From assembly GCF_013426915.1 (NCBI RefSeq), contig NZ_AP023180.1, forward strand, positions 1,488,001-1,552,000: a DNA stretch of 64,000 nt, given 5' to 3'. Shown piece after piece: positions 1 through 8,901 of the stretch. Made by a program: the position numbers and the translations under genes. The stretch's first letter is position 1. Each line of letters begins with the position of its first letter. Under the pieces are notes generated by a model. That model made no database searches. It was not told where the DNA came from and saw nothing but the letters and a program-made list of their open reading frames with translations. This stretch comes from Paraburkholderia sp. PGU19. GTDB lineage: Bacteria > Pseudomonadota > Gammaproteobacteria > Burkholderiales > Burkholderiaceae.

Positions 1-972
1 GGTTGTCGGCTGCATCGAATTGGACTTCGCACGGAAGGTCTTGAGTGCTTCTTCCGATTTGCGCAGGTCGGCAAGCAGGCGCGGCAATTCGCCCTTGATG
101 AAGTTCAGTGTCTGCGTGTCGTTCAATTGACGGCCGGCGATCGCCGCCGCGAGGTACTGCTGCCCCAGTGCGTTCGCGACTTCAGCGGCCTTTGAAGGAC
201 TCTTGTCCGCGTATTCGATCTCGATGAGGCCGGAGTCCTTCACCTTGTCCGTGATCTTCACGACATCCATGAAGCGTTTGGTCGCATCCACCGAGTTCCA
301 GCGGGTCACCTCGAAGTGCGTGCCTGACCGTGCGGCGAGCTGATTGACCAGCATCGAAATGCCGTTGCCTTCGGCTGGCTTGCCGACCGTGCCCTTGACC
401 AGAAATTCGCCCGACGGACCCAGCAGTTCATATGCGCCGTCGCCGAGCGCAATGAGACTCAGCTTCTCTTCCTCGAGATTCTGCGGAACGTTCAGGTAAC
501 CGACCTTGACGACCTCGCCACCCCATGCAAATGACTTCAGACCGAGCCATGCACCATTCGGCTCGCCGGGCGTCGAGAACTTGTCCGCAATGTCGCCGAT
601 GATCGGGATGCGCCGGGGCTTGATCGAAACGTCGAAGCGATATCGGTCGATCACGGGGTCGAGCACCGTACGGCTGCGCATAACGCCCATTTCGGTGCTG
701 GGCGACGGCGCGGGCGGCGGGAGCGCCTCCTGGGTCTGCAGCGCGAGGCCGAGCGCGTTCGGCTCGGGCGGATCGACGCGCACGAGCACATCCGCCGAAT
801 ACACGGGCGTTGCGATGAGCTGATACGCGACGGCGAGCAGAAACACCGCGACGGTGGCCGCCACGATTTCCCAGATATGGTCCCGCATCAGGTTGAGCAT
901 CTCTCGAGCGGTGAGCTGCCCACGCTCAACCTCAGGGGCAACAGGAAGCGAGTTCGAGGGGTAATAATCCAC
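1..972 (-). CDS. Wzc/EpsB-type polysaccharide chain-length determinant (N-terminal part, runs off the left edge)
   Basis: Inner-membrane protein expected to control chain length and export of a surface polysaccharide, possibly a tyrosine autokinase further on. The visible 324 residues show a short cytosolic N-terminus, a membrane segment at about 35-53, a Wzz-like periplasmic start (PVYSADVLVRVDPPEP), and a coiled-coil-prone stretch near the edge (LPRLLADLRKSEEALKTF). I chose GTG at 972 because AAGGA lies 8 nt upstream. An in-frame ATG at 981 has that AAGGA directly against it, so it is less likely. The kinase domain, if present, is outside the window, so wzz-only versus wzc-type is undecided. 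The exopolysaccharide role is supported by the glycosyltransferase and glycosidases nearby. Confidence 0.8.
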   Translation of the reverse strand, partial: MDYYPSNSLPVAPEVERGQLTAREMLNLMRDHIWEIVAATVAVFLLAVAYQLIATPVYSADVLVRVDPPEPNALGLALQTQEALPPPAPSPSTEMGVMRSRTVLDPVIDRYRFDVSIKPRRIPIIGDIADKFSTPGEPNGAWLGLKSFAWGGEVVKVGYLNVPQNLEEEKLSLIALGDGAYELLGPSGEFLVKGTVGKPAEGNGISMLVNQLAARSGTHFEVTRWNSVDATKRFMDVVKITDKVKDSGLIEIEYADKSPSKAAEVANALGQQYLAAAIAGRQLNDTQTLNFIKGELPRLLADLRKSEEALKTFRAKSNSMQPTT

Positions 973-1952
973 GGGAATCATCCTTTGAAATGCGGTTGGT
1001 CGAGCAGGCTGCAAGCACGTGAGTACCCGTCGAATGCACGGCGCGATGGCGGCCTGAGGCCGCCTGACGGGACGCAACAGAAGCTCGATCAGCCGTGCTC
1101 GGGCCGACGATGAATGACAGGAACGGCTGGCCAGATGGCCATGACGGCAGCTGACGGGGAGTGAGATAACCGCAACTCCCCGATGCCGTATCAGAACTTC
1201 AGGACGAGAAGAGCAAGATGCCTGCGTATTTCACTCATGCGTATCCCCTTTTCCGACACCGGCGGCACTGACAATGGCGAAAAGCCCGTCGTGTCTGCGC
1301 TGATGCGAAGACCTGTCGGCGTGCGCAGCGAAAGCTTCGATCGCCACGACCGCGTGAGGCGAGTGGCACGTCATGCACGCTCTCGACGGAGCAATTCGTT
1401 TGGAAAAAGCTTCTGGCTGATTTCATGAATTGACTTTCAATCCGCGAAATCGCCCTTCCATTGATGTTGCGTTAGAGCATAGACGCGCAGAATTCGAATT
1501 AGTACAAACCCGGCTTAAATTCGGGTGCTAATGGCCGATATCGTGGAACACGTTACATCGACTGCCTGGCAGAGAAAGAGTTGTTGCGATCTGAAATTCG
1601 TGTAACAGAGTGATACGCGACGCGGAAAATCACGTAATACAACGGTAGTGACAGGATGCTATTACGGCGATTCGCTTACGAAATCCTTCACCATTCTGTG
1701 TCCCTTATACGCCAAGCCTCGGCGGCAAATGAACCGGCTTTGACTCAACAAAATCGGACATTTTCGGTCAGAAAATCTTTCCGTGATCAGAAGAAACACC
1801 TGGAACCTCAAGCGCATATTTAAGTAAGAATTTCCCACATCCGAACGATTTCGCCACATCAATCGCGCCAATCGGACAGGTGTCGCATGGCTCATGTCCC
1901 TACTGTATTCTGATTTGGTCGAATTGTTGTGCATTAATTGGGAGAGCTAACG
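973..1952. other. Long divergent intergenic region between the polysaccharide gene and an AraC-type regulator
   Basis: About 980 bases with no convincing gene. Short open frames on both strands have low-complexity Arg/Ser-rich translations and no good ribosome sites. Base composition drops toward AT-rich from about 1430 to 1940, as expected for promoters of the leftward polysaccharide operon and the rightward regulator. I cannot place a -35/-10 pair with confidence. Confidence 0.4.
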
Positions 1953-2987
1953 GTGAATGGGATTTATCAACCGCATCCGTTGTGTGCCGATGAACGGCTC
2001 GAGGAATCGAAGTTTGAAAAGCATATCGGTCTGCTGATCGCGCCGCATTGCTCGATGGCGGCTGCGGGCGCGGTTGGCGACGCCTTTTGTCTTGCCAACA
2101 AGCTCGAAGCGGACGTCGGCGTCGAGCCGCCGTACCGCTTCTCGGTGCTGTCTCAGACGGGCGGATTCGTCACGGGCGGCGCCAGCTTTCCGATCTGGAC
2201 GCAGAAGCTCGAACGGTTTCAACTGGCCGACTTTCACGCCTTCTTCGTTGCTTGCAGCGCCGATCCGGTGACCGAGTCGAGCGAGCAGCTCGTCTCCTGG
2301 CTATCGCGCCAGGGACCGGGCACGCCGTCCTGCATGCGGCAGAAAACCGATCTGTCGAGCTGCCCGGCGCAGTCCGCCGTGCCCGTGTTCGTGCTGGACG
2401 ACGGTCTTTCGGAGATGCGGCCCGCCAGTGCGACGCCGACTGAAATGGCCCTCGTGCAGATCGAGCGCGATCTCAACCCGGAGACGGCACGCCGGATCGC
2501 GCATACGCTGCAGCCGCAACCCCGTCAGCGCATGCGACCCGACGCAGATGATGCGGGGATCGCGACCACGTCCGAGAAAATCCGCGAGTCGGCGCACTGG
2601 ATCAGAGAAAACTTTAGCGAGCCCATTTCCGTCAGCCAGGCTGCCGAGTCCGCGGCGATGAGCAAGCGCAACTATCAACGCCGCTTCAAGGTCGAGTTCG
2701 GCATGACGCCGCTCGAATATCTGCTGCGCACGCGCTTCGAGGTGGTCTGCGCGATGCTGATGGACACCGAGCTTCCTATCGACAAGATTGCAAGGCGTTG
2801 CGGCATGGGCGACGGCAACCGGCTGGGGCGCATCTTCAAGGTGCGTTACGGCATGTCGCCAACGCGTTTTCGCGCGTTGCGTCATCTCGGCAACGGCAGT
2901 CACGCTCAAACGCTGTCGCCTGCAGCGGCAGACCCGGTCGTCCAATCGGCCGCAGCAACGGATTTGCTTATGAAGCCCGTTTTCTAG
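1953..2987 (+). CDS. GlxA-type transcriptional regulator (DJ-1/PfpI-like domain plus AraC HTH), copy 1
   Basis: DNA-binding regulator. Residues about 24-200 resemble the DJ-1/PfpI-like sensor half of GlxA regulators (HIGLLIAPHCS start). The last ~110 residues form an AraC-type double HTH (ISVSQAAESAAMSKRNYQRR, then LPIDKIARRCGMGDGNRLGR). The start is GTG at 1953 with GGGAG at 1940-1944; a TTG at 1938 is in frame but has no site. A second regulator of the same design lies at 6441-7451, with glycosidase and sugar-transfer genes around both, so control of exopolysaccharide genes is a reasonable inference. The ligand is unknown. The second HTH (GMGDGNRLGR) departs from the usual AraC F-x-S-x-S-x-F pattern in the same way in both copies. 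Confidence 0.85.
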   Translation: MNGIYQPHPLCADERLEESKFEKHIGLLIAPHCSMAAAGAVGDAFCLANKLEADVGVEPPYRFSVLSQTGGFVTGGASFPIWTQKLERFQLADFHAFFVACSADPVTESSEQLVSWLSRQGPGTPSCMRQKTDLSSCPAQSAVPVFVLDDGLSEMRPASATPTEMALVQIERDLNPETARRIAHTLQPQPRQRMRPDADDAGIATTSEKIRESAHWIRENFSEPISVSQAAESAAMSKRNYQRRFKVEFGMTPLEYLLRTRFEVVCAMLMDTELPIDKIARRCGMGDGNRLGRIFKVRYGMSPTRFRALRHLGNGSHAQTLSPAAADPVVQSAAATDLLMKPVF

Positions 2988-3009
2988 CGGGACGCAGGGA
3001 GCGCGAAAA

Positions 3010-4026
3010 ATGCCAATAACCAAGTATGCGCAGGCCCGCGAAGAGAGGGACGCGTCTGCCACGAGAAAGGGGACGCCCGCATCGTCCGAAAAGGTCGAGG
3101 CGCGCCCGCTGCTGCATGACCATGTTTTGGGAGACCCGATCCCATCGCAGTCAGCGATCCGGAGAATGAAAGAGAAGGCGAAGTCGATATTGCCCGATAC
3201 GCTATTCCTGAGCCTGTTGCACCGGAAATGTATCGGGCGATATCCACGACTCGCACGTCCCGCCACATTCAACGAAAAGATCCTGCAACGCAATCTTCGT
3301 CCGGACCCGCGCTACGTACGCTTGACCGATAAGCTCGAAGTTCGGGAATATGTTGCCGACAAGCTCGGCGAGGCGCATCTTGTTCCGCTTATCGCCGCGC
3401 CTGAGGTATTCACGCGTGCGGTCTTCGACAGTCTGCCCGAAGCGTTCGTGATGAAGGCGAATCACGGCAGCACGTTCGTCGAAATCGTGCGGGACAAGTC
3501 GGAGACCACGTTCGAAAGGCTGCAGGAGTTGTCGGAACGGTGGCTATCGACGTCGTTCTATTGGGTGGCACGCGAACGGCACTACAGGAAAATCAAGCCG
3601 CGCATCTTTTTCGAGCAGCTTCTTCTGGACCGCAACGGGCGCGTTCCGGCTGATTTCAAGGTGCATTGCTTCGGCGGGCACGCCGGACCACCGCTCATGT
3701 ACATTCTTCTGATCACGGACCGGTTCGGCAATAACACCCATGGAGACGTGTTCGACGCGCATTGGCGGCATATGGACGTCATGATCGGCCCCTACACACG
3801 CAGTGCCGAGCCGCCGCCTCGGCCTGACAATCTCGAATCGGTGCTGAAAGCCGCGACGATCATGGCCGAAGATTTCGACTATGTTCGCGTCGATCTCTAT
3901 GCCCCCGACAACCGTGTCTATTTCGGTGAATTGACGTTCACGCCAGGCGCGGGTGTACTGCCCTTCACGCCCGACCATATCGATTATGAATGGGGACGAC
4001 TGCTGGAAGTGAGCGGCGGTCTGTGA
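3010..4026 (+). CDS. TupA-like ATP-grasp protein
   Basis: Cytosolic ATP-grasp protein of the TupA-like family, often found in teichuronic-acid, capsule and O-antigen clusters, where it is thought to add an amino acid or similar group to a sugar polymer. Family signs are the region from about residue 60 (PDTLFLSLLHRKCIGRYPRL, FNEKI), the core VMKANHGS, the charged IFFEQLL and ADFKVHCFGG segments, and the metal/ATP end around YVRVDLYAPDNRVYFGELTFTPGAG. 338 residues. GGGAG lies about 8-12 nt before ATG 3010. It starts 22 nt after the upstream regulator's stop, so the two may be cotranscribed. The substrate is unknown. The first ~55 residues are polar and probably disordered. Confidence 0.82.
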   Translation: MPITKYAQAREERDASATRKGTPASSEKVEARPLLHDHVLGDPIPSQSAIRRMKEKAKSILPDTLFLSLLHRKCIGRYPRLARPATFNEKILQRNLRPDPRYVRLTDKLEVREYVADKLGEAHLVPLIAAPEVFTRAVFDSLPEAFVMKANHGSTFVEIVRDKSETTFERLQELSERWLSTSFYWVARERHYRKIKPRIFFEQLLLDRNGRVPADFKVHCFGGHAGPPLMYILLITDRFGNNTHGDVFDAHWRHMDVMIGPYTRSAEPPPRPDNLESVLKAATIMAEDFDYVRVDLYAPDNRVYFGELTFTPGAGVLPFTPDHIDYEWGRLLEVSGGL

Positions 4027-4032
4027 GGCCGC

Positions 4033-4058
4033 GCTTCCCCGCTGGGATGCGGGGAAGC
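4033..4058. terminator. Strong hairpin between convergent genes
   Basis: Perfect 10-bp inverted repeat (GCTTCCCCGC / GCGGGGAAGC) with a 6-nt loop, between the stop of the ATP-grasp gene and the stop of the leftward lipoprotein gene. It has no T-run on either side, so a bidirectional terminator or an RNA 3' end stabiliser are both possible. Confidence 0.55.
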
Positions 4059-4088
4059 ATTCGTGGAGCGCGCGGCGCCCGCTGCGGA

Positions 4089-5639
4089 TCAGGAATCCGC
4101 GTTGCCCGACACGAAACTCGTGAACGCGCTATACGGCGGATTGAGCGCTACACCGTTGGTCATAATGCCGTACGTGTTGTTGCCGCTATCGAGCACGTAA
4201 TACATGACGGACTGGATATTGTGGGTCTTGCGCGCCTGATAGAACTTGCCGAGCGTAGTCGTGATATAGCTGGCTCGATATGCCTGCGTCTGCTCGGGCC
4301 CCGTGTTCCATTCGGTGATGATGAACGGCACACCATAGCGGGCCTTGCAATACGTCGGCAGATCGAATCCTGGCCCCGAGCCGTCGATACCGATGTTGAA
4401 GATGTCGCCGTACACTTCGTAGTTATGCCACGTCGTGATGTCCCAGCGCACTTTCGGATAACCGCCCGAGCCGTCCGGCTGCAGGCCGTCCCAGAGGGCA
4501 TCCGCTGCGCCAATATCCGCGACGCAGAAATTGATGCCGCACTTTGCCGTGGGTTGAACCGACTTCACGCCGTCGATCATGCCGCGCATCGCGCCGCGCA
4601 TGGCGGGCCAGTTCTTGTTGTTGAAGTCGACGGCTTTGGTGCCGGCGTTGGTAAAGTCCAGTATCGTGGCGTTCTGCCGCGTCAACTCGTTTCCGCACTC
4701 ATAAAGGGTCACGCCGTATGCCTTGAGTGCATTCGCGACAGCCATCGCAGCCTGCAAGCCGCGATTGTATGCGGCCGACTCGCTGGTGAAGACGTTGCCG
4801 TTCGAGTCGTACACGCCCTGGTTGATCAGCACGAGCAGCGAGATTCCCGCCGACTGAAAGGCTTGCGCGAGCTTGGCGACTGCATTCAACTGATTCGGGT
4901 CGTCGGTGCAACCTACGCGGTAGCTCGTGCAGCCCATGCCTTTCAGGATCGATACGAGCTGCGCCGGCGTATAGCTGTAGTCGTAGTGGCCGTTGACGCC
5001 GTAGAACATCCCTGCCGTGGCCGCCGTAGCGATGCGCGGATCGTTGCAAGGCAGCCAGCCGCCAACATCCGTGCAGACATAGAACTGCCCGCCCGTTCCC
5101 TTGTGCCAGATCTTTCCGCCGTACCACAGCAGCAGCGACACGTTGTACGTGTTGCCGACTGTCTTGCCATTCTTGTAGATGACGCCGTTTACGACGGTCC
5201 ACATCGCACCCGTCTTGTCGATGATGTACGACGCGGGGGGAATTGCCGTGCCATCGGCCGACGTGCCGCCGAGGCGCGGGTCGTTACAGGCAATCCATGT
5301 CGATCCATTCCACGAATAGAACTGACCGCCCGTCCCCTGGTGATAGATCACGCCACCATAAAACAGCACGAGCGCGACGTTGTAGTTGTTGCCCGCTTTC
5401 ACACCGTTCCGGTAGACGGAACCGCCCGACAAGGTCCATGTGGCACCGGAGTTGTCGACGATCGATGTGGCCGATGGAATGGTCGTGCCGCTAGCCGACG
5501 CCGCCGCGCGGGCCGTGGCTTTCGCCACCGCGTCGCCGGAAACATCGCTGATACTGCCCGCGCCTCCACCGCACGCGGTGAGGACATAACTGCCACCGAG
5601 AGCCGTCAGGCGGCCTAGAAATTGACGTCGTTTATTCAT
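4089..5639 (-). CDS. Tat-exported lipoprotein with two beta-modules and a GH-A-like glycosidase barrel, copy 1
   Basis: Predicted surface or periplasmic glycoside hydrolase of 516 residues. The N-terminus has a twin-arginine motif (KRRQFLG) and a lipobox ending at Cys23 (VLTAC), so it should be Tat-exported and lipidated. Residues about 51-122 and 129-202 are two copies of one module (WTL..G.VY.NG, then LWYGG..WH.GTGGQFY, ending CNDPR). The barrel follows from about 210. A Cys-Gly-Asn-Glu-Leu motif (Glu318) and Thr-Glu-Trp-Asn (Glu443) match the acid/base and nucleophile of clan GH-A enzymes. A paralogue lies at 8902-10584. Polysaccharide turnover in the neighbouring exopolysaccharide system is inferred; family and substrate are not determined. 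Confidence 0.8.
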   Translation of the reverse strand: MNKRRQFLGRLTALGGSYVLTACGGGAGSISDVSGDAVAKATARAAASASGTTIPSATSIVDNSGATWTLSGGSVYRNGVKAGNNYNVALVLFYGGVIYHQGTGGQFYSWNGSTWIACNDPRLGGTSADGTAIPPASYIIDKTGAMWTVVNGVIYKNGKTVGNTYNVSLLLWYGGKIWHKGTGGQFYVCTDVGGWLPCNDPRIATAATAGMFYGVNGHYDYSYTPAQLVSILKGMGCTSYRVGCTDDPNQLNAVAKLAQAFQSAGISLLVLINQGVYDSNGNVFTSESAAYNRGLQAAMAVANALKAYGVTLYECGNELTRQNATILDFTNAGTKAVDFNNKNWPAMRGAMRGMIDGVKSVQPTAKCGINFCVADIGAADALWDGLQPDGSGGYPKVRWDITTWHNYEVYGDIFNIGIDGSGPGFDLPTYCKARYGVPFIITEWNTGPEQTQAYRASYITTTLGKFYQARKTHNIQSVMYYVLDSGNNTYGIMTNGVALNPPYSAFTSFVSGNADS

Positions 5640-6440
5640 GGCAAGCGCATCCCTGTCGAGAAAGTTCTCGAATAAAGTCCAAAGAGTTGACGACTGGATT
5701 TCGGACCAGGATGGCGGCGCGAGCGACTCCGCATTGCTCAGTAATCCTGACTGGCAATCGCGATTTGTTGCCCGAGTTTCAAACAGGGAGAAGATGAATG
5801 AACCGCCTGCCGAGGCGTGCTTCCTGTCGCCCAGCAGGTGCCGACGATTCCCCTAACGTGTTGCCAATACTACCAACCGTCCTTGTGCACTGCGCAAACG
5901 CCTCACCTTTCAGGCGTGAATGACGTCCGGCAATTTGTTCGCACATGTCCTTTCGATCGGCGTAAATAATACCCAAGACATGTGGTAAATCACACCCAAA
6001 AATAACTTCATCGGACAATTAGCAGAATTCTTCCGACTATAACTTTGTGGAAAGGAAATTCGCCCTTTGGATTTCCTGTGAGTGAATTTCGCGCCGGGGT
6101 TTCGGACAATATGACCCTATGAGGTATTTTTGTGGTCCTTATTGTTTTGCGCATTACGGGTATTGCTGTATTGGAAATCGACGGACAGACGAGCGATGGC
6201 GTCGCTTTTACCGAAGAGTCACAATTACCGAAAGAAAAATGCGTAGCGAATGGCGCAATTTTCGTCACATTGAGAATTTTTTTTCTGTATCGACCCTGGA
6301 TGTTTTCGACGAAATGGGATTCGGCGTGAAATGACGCCTGGCTAACCATCCAATAAATGCGTAGAAAAATGCGGCAGCGCGCAATCGAAAGTCACGCACT
6401 GCCGTTTGAATCAACTGGCGCTAACCGCGCGCACGGCGCG
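5640..6440. other. Upstream region of the first glycosidase lipoprotein
   Basis: About 800 bases, AT-rich between 5930 and 6310, with no supported gene. Overlapping short frames on both strands (around 6008-6349) lack ribosome sites and family resemblance. It should contain the promoter of the leftward lipoprotein gene and the 3' end of the regulator mRNA. Confidence 0.4.
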
Positions 6441-7451
6441 TCATTCATCACACGTCGCGAGTGCCAGTTGTTGATGGGCGCTGCACATCGTCTCGCCCTT
6501 CGATCCATTTGCATCGGCATTGCCACGCGTCCACGCACGGTACTCGATTGGAGACTTGCCCACGCACCGGCGAAACAGCTTGCCTAGTCTGTCGCCGTTG
6601 GTCAGCCCAACGCGTCGCGCCACTTTGTCCGCGGGCAGCGAAGTCTCCGCGAGCAACTGGCACGCACGCTCGAGCCTGACTCGCTGCAAATACTCGGATG
6701 GCGACGCGCCTATGTACGTCTGAAAGTTGCGCAGCAGTGTTCGCTGGCTCATCGCGCAGGCTTCGGCAGCGTCGTTCACGCTGACGGCGCGATGACAGTT
6801 GTCCTGCAGCCACCGTGCCGCTGCGCGGATTCGATCTCCCGCAGTGTTGGCTGCGTCCACGGACGGCGAAAGCCATTCGCTCGAATCGACGAACGATGTG
6901 CGGCGCAGCGCTTCCTGCGCGATCGATTCGCCGAAATCCGCGCGGATCACTTCGAATGCCGCTTTGACGGCACTCCCCAGTTGCGCCCTTCGGCGGCGCG
7001 CCTGTTCGTATCCGCTGACCGGGCCTTTGTCGTGGGTCCCATTCGATGCTTCGAAGCCCGCCGTGAAGAGTTTGACGCGCGCACCATTGGCCCTCATCCG
7101 TTGCAGCCAACCGCTCAGCAAGGGCGTGTCGCAGGCCGCTCTCGATAGCGTCCCACCGGCGACGAACACATGCGCAAATCGTTCGTCGCCCGTCTTCGGC
7201 AATTCGTCTGTTGAAACGAACAGCGAGCGATCGCATTTGACATGTCCACCGCCTTCGGACAGAAATCGCATCTCGTACTTTCTCGAAGTCTCCCCCGTCG
7301 CCAGCGAACACGCACATTCAAGCGCCTCGGCGATGGCGCCTATCCCGAGCAGGTCGCACGATTCCGTCAGTACAAAAGCGATACGTTGTGTGGTTGACGC
7401 TGCGCTGATCTGCTGGTGTGGTATCCATTGCAAGTTATTCCCGACGAACAT
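6441..7451 (-). CDS. GlxA-type transcriptional regulator (DJ-1/PfpI-like domain plus AraC HTH), copy 2
   Basis: Regulator with the same layout as the gene at 1953-2987: a sensor half starting around TQRIAFVLTESCDLLGIGAI and a C-terminal AraC pair of HTHs (VSVNDAAEACAMSQRTLLRN; LPADKVARRVGLTNGDRLGK). Start chosen at ATG 7451 (MFVGNN), which has GGGAG 5 nt upstream and makes the N-terminus as long as in copy 1. Upstream ATGs at 7481 and 7550 lack a good site. It lies between the first glycosidase and the glycosyltransferase-like gene, all on the minus strand, so local control of these genes is likely but not shown. Confidence 0.85.
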   Translation of the reverse strand: MFVGNNLQWIPHQQISAASTTQRIAFVLTESCDLLGIGAIAEALECACSLATGETSRKYEMRFLSEGGGHVKCDRSLFVSTDELPKTGDERFAHVFVAGGTLSRAACDTPLLSGWLQRMRANGARVKLFTAGFEASNGTHDKGPVSGYEQARRRRAQLGSAVKAAFEVIRADFGESIAQEALRRTSFVDSSEWLSPSVDAANTAGDRIRAAARWLQDNCHRAVSVNDAAEACAMSQRTLLRNFQTYIGASPSEYLQRVRLERACQLLAETSLPADKVARRVGLTNGDRLGKLFRRCVGKSPIEYRAWTRGNADANGSKGETMCSAHQQLALATCDE

Positions 7452-7568
7452 GGTCGCTCCCGCGTGCTGTGTGATTGACATGCCTGCGCATGCAATGACT
7501 TCTAAGACGATCGTTAAGGCCTTCGCTTGAACTTGAACGCGAATGGACAATCGACGTACGACTGCTTT

Positions 7569-8603
7569 CTACCTGTGCCCGAACGGAGGCCGCACCCGCG
7601 AGCGCACCCAGCGCCTGAGCGGCCACACCGGTCGATTAAGTTCGTGCCTCACAACCAGACTCCGCCACACATGGGCTGCGCTGAAGACGGGACGACGCGC
7701 CTGACGTTCCAGCAAGCGCTTGCATCCGGGCAGATGCAACAACGAACATCCTTTGAACCAGCGAAGGTCACGGTGCGTGTTGCCCGACCAGTGGCGTCCG
7801 ACCACGCGGTTCGCGCCGAGATCGATGATCTGATGGCCGTCGTCGGCAAGCAGATTGAGCGCGGCGGAAATGAATGCCTCGTCCCCGTTGTGATTCAACT
7901 CGTTGATGACGCGCCGATATCGCTCGAAGCATGCGTGCGCGCACGGCACCAGTTCCCTGACGAATCCAGCGGAAGCGAGCAGTACCTCACCGCCGAACCA
8001 TCGCGGGTTTTGAAGGCGCACGCCCGCCACCGTTTCGAGATCGTCGATGACACGACCGTCGCCATAGGCCGAGAACTCCTGATCGGAGATGTCGAACGCG
8101 CCCACACCTGTCGTCTGACAGCGCTGCAGCAATTCTTCATTTACGGCTCGAAGTGCGAGCATGTCGGTGTCGAGCACCATCAGCAACTCGCCTTCGTGCA
8201 GCATCGCACCCAGCTGCTCCACCATGTCGAGCTTGAAATGCGCGCCATAGAAGCGGGTACTCCTTGGTAGCGTCAATTTCGACGGCGCCAGTTGCAACAC
8301 ATTGGGACGTGCATCGGCATCGACCTTCTCGATGTAGCGCGTCACGTCGTCAGCGACATTCGTCGCTACCGTCAATCTCGGCAAGCCGACTGCTTTCATG
8401 CTGCGGTTGAGCGTGATGGCCTGCTCGACGTAGCAGAATGGATCGGCGCTTTTGCAATTCGGGCTTCCCGTGCTGTCGGTCTCCACGTACACGAGCGCGC
8501 AGGGCAAGACACCGATGCCCGCGCGAGCACCGCCCATCGCGGAAGAATCCATCTGTCTGAAGGTTGGTGCGAGGTCATTGCGCAGGAACGCTGCGTCGAA
8601 CAT
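7569..8603 (-). CDS. Putative glycosyltransferase with a DXD motif
   Basis: Predicted nucleotide-diphospho-sugar transferase of 344 residues. It shows an N-terminal ALVYVETDSTGS segment, a central LLMVLDTDMLAL stretch whose Asp-Thr-Asp is a typical DXD metal/nucleotide-sugar motif, and later WFGGEVLLASAGFV and GDEAFISAALN segments as in GT-A enzymes. No signal peptide or membrane span is evident. Start ATG 8603 has GGAGG 8 nt upstream; the ATG at 8699 has no site. It sits between glycosidase and regulator genes. I cannot assign a GT family; it may act in the same polysaccharide pathway. Confidence 0.65.
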   Translation of the reverse strand: MFDAAFLRNDLAPTFRQMDSSAMGGARAGIGVLPCALVYVETDSTGSPNCKSADPFCYVEQAITLNRSMKAVGLPRLTVATNVADDVTRYIEKVDADARPNVLQLAPSKLTLPRSTRFYGAHFKLDMVEQLGAMLHEGELLMVLDTDMLALRAVNEELLQRCQTTGVGAFDISDQEFSAYGDGRVIDDLETVAGVRLQNPRWFGGEVLLASAGFVRELVPCAHACFERYRRVINELNHNGDEAFISAALNLLADDGHQIIDLGANRVVGRHWSGNTHRDLRWFKGCSLLHLPGCKRLLERQARRPVFSAAHVWRSLVVRHELNRPVWPLRRWVRSRVRPPFGHR

Positions 8604-8624
8604 CGTCGTCGCCTCCGGGCTAAT

Positions 8625-8646
8625 GGTTGTAGTGCGGTTGTAGTGC
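8625..8646. repeat. 11-bp perfect tandem duplication
   Basis: GGTTGTAGTGC occurs twice head to tail just upstream of the glycosyltransferase-like gene. It may be a replication-slippage duplication or lie in the 5' leader. Confidence 0.7.
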
Positions 8647-8901
8647 GGCGTGTCGTCCCCGACCCATCGGTTTGACGTGCTTATGACAACCCTTCGCAAC
8701 GGGTATCAATGCATGACGCATTGAAATAGCAGCATCCATGCCACTCGGATAAATGGCATGGAATCGGGGGTTTTTGAAAATGAAGTGAGCAGCGTTTTGA
8801 AAATTTGTCTTGTAGATCGTGCAAATTCGCGGAATACGAAGTGTCAAATCGGCAAGTTTTTCATTGGATGCGAGAGCATTGCATTTACCCGCAACTCTTT
8901 C

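Noticed and set aside
1183..1428. Short frames on both strands in the left intergenic region
   Set aside because: No ribosome site, basic low-complexity translation, and both strands equally open, as expected in high-GC spacer.
3990..5618. 542-residue plus-strand open frame
   Set aside because: Exact antisense shadow of the Tat-lipoprotein glycosidase; Arg/His/Val-rich translation with no family features, whereas the minus strand has signal, lipobox and catalytic motifs.
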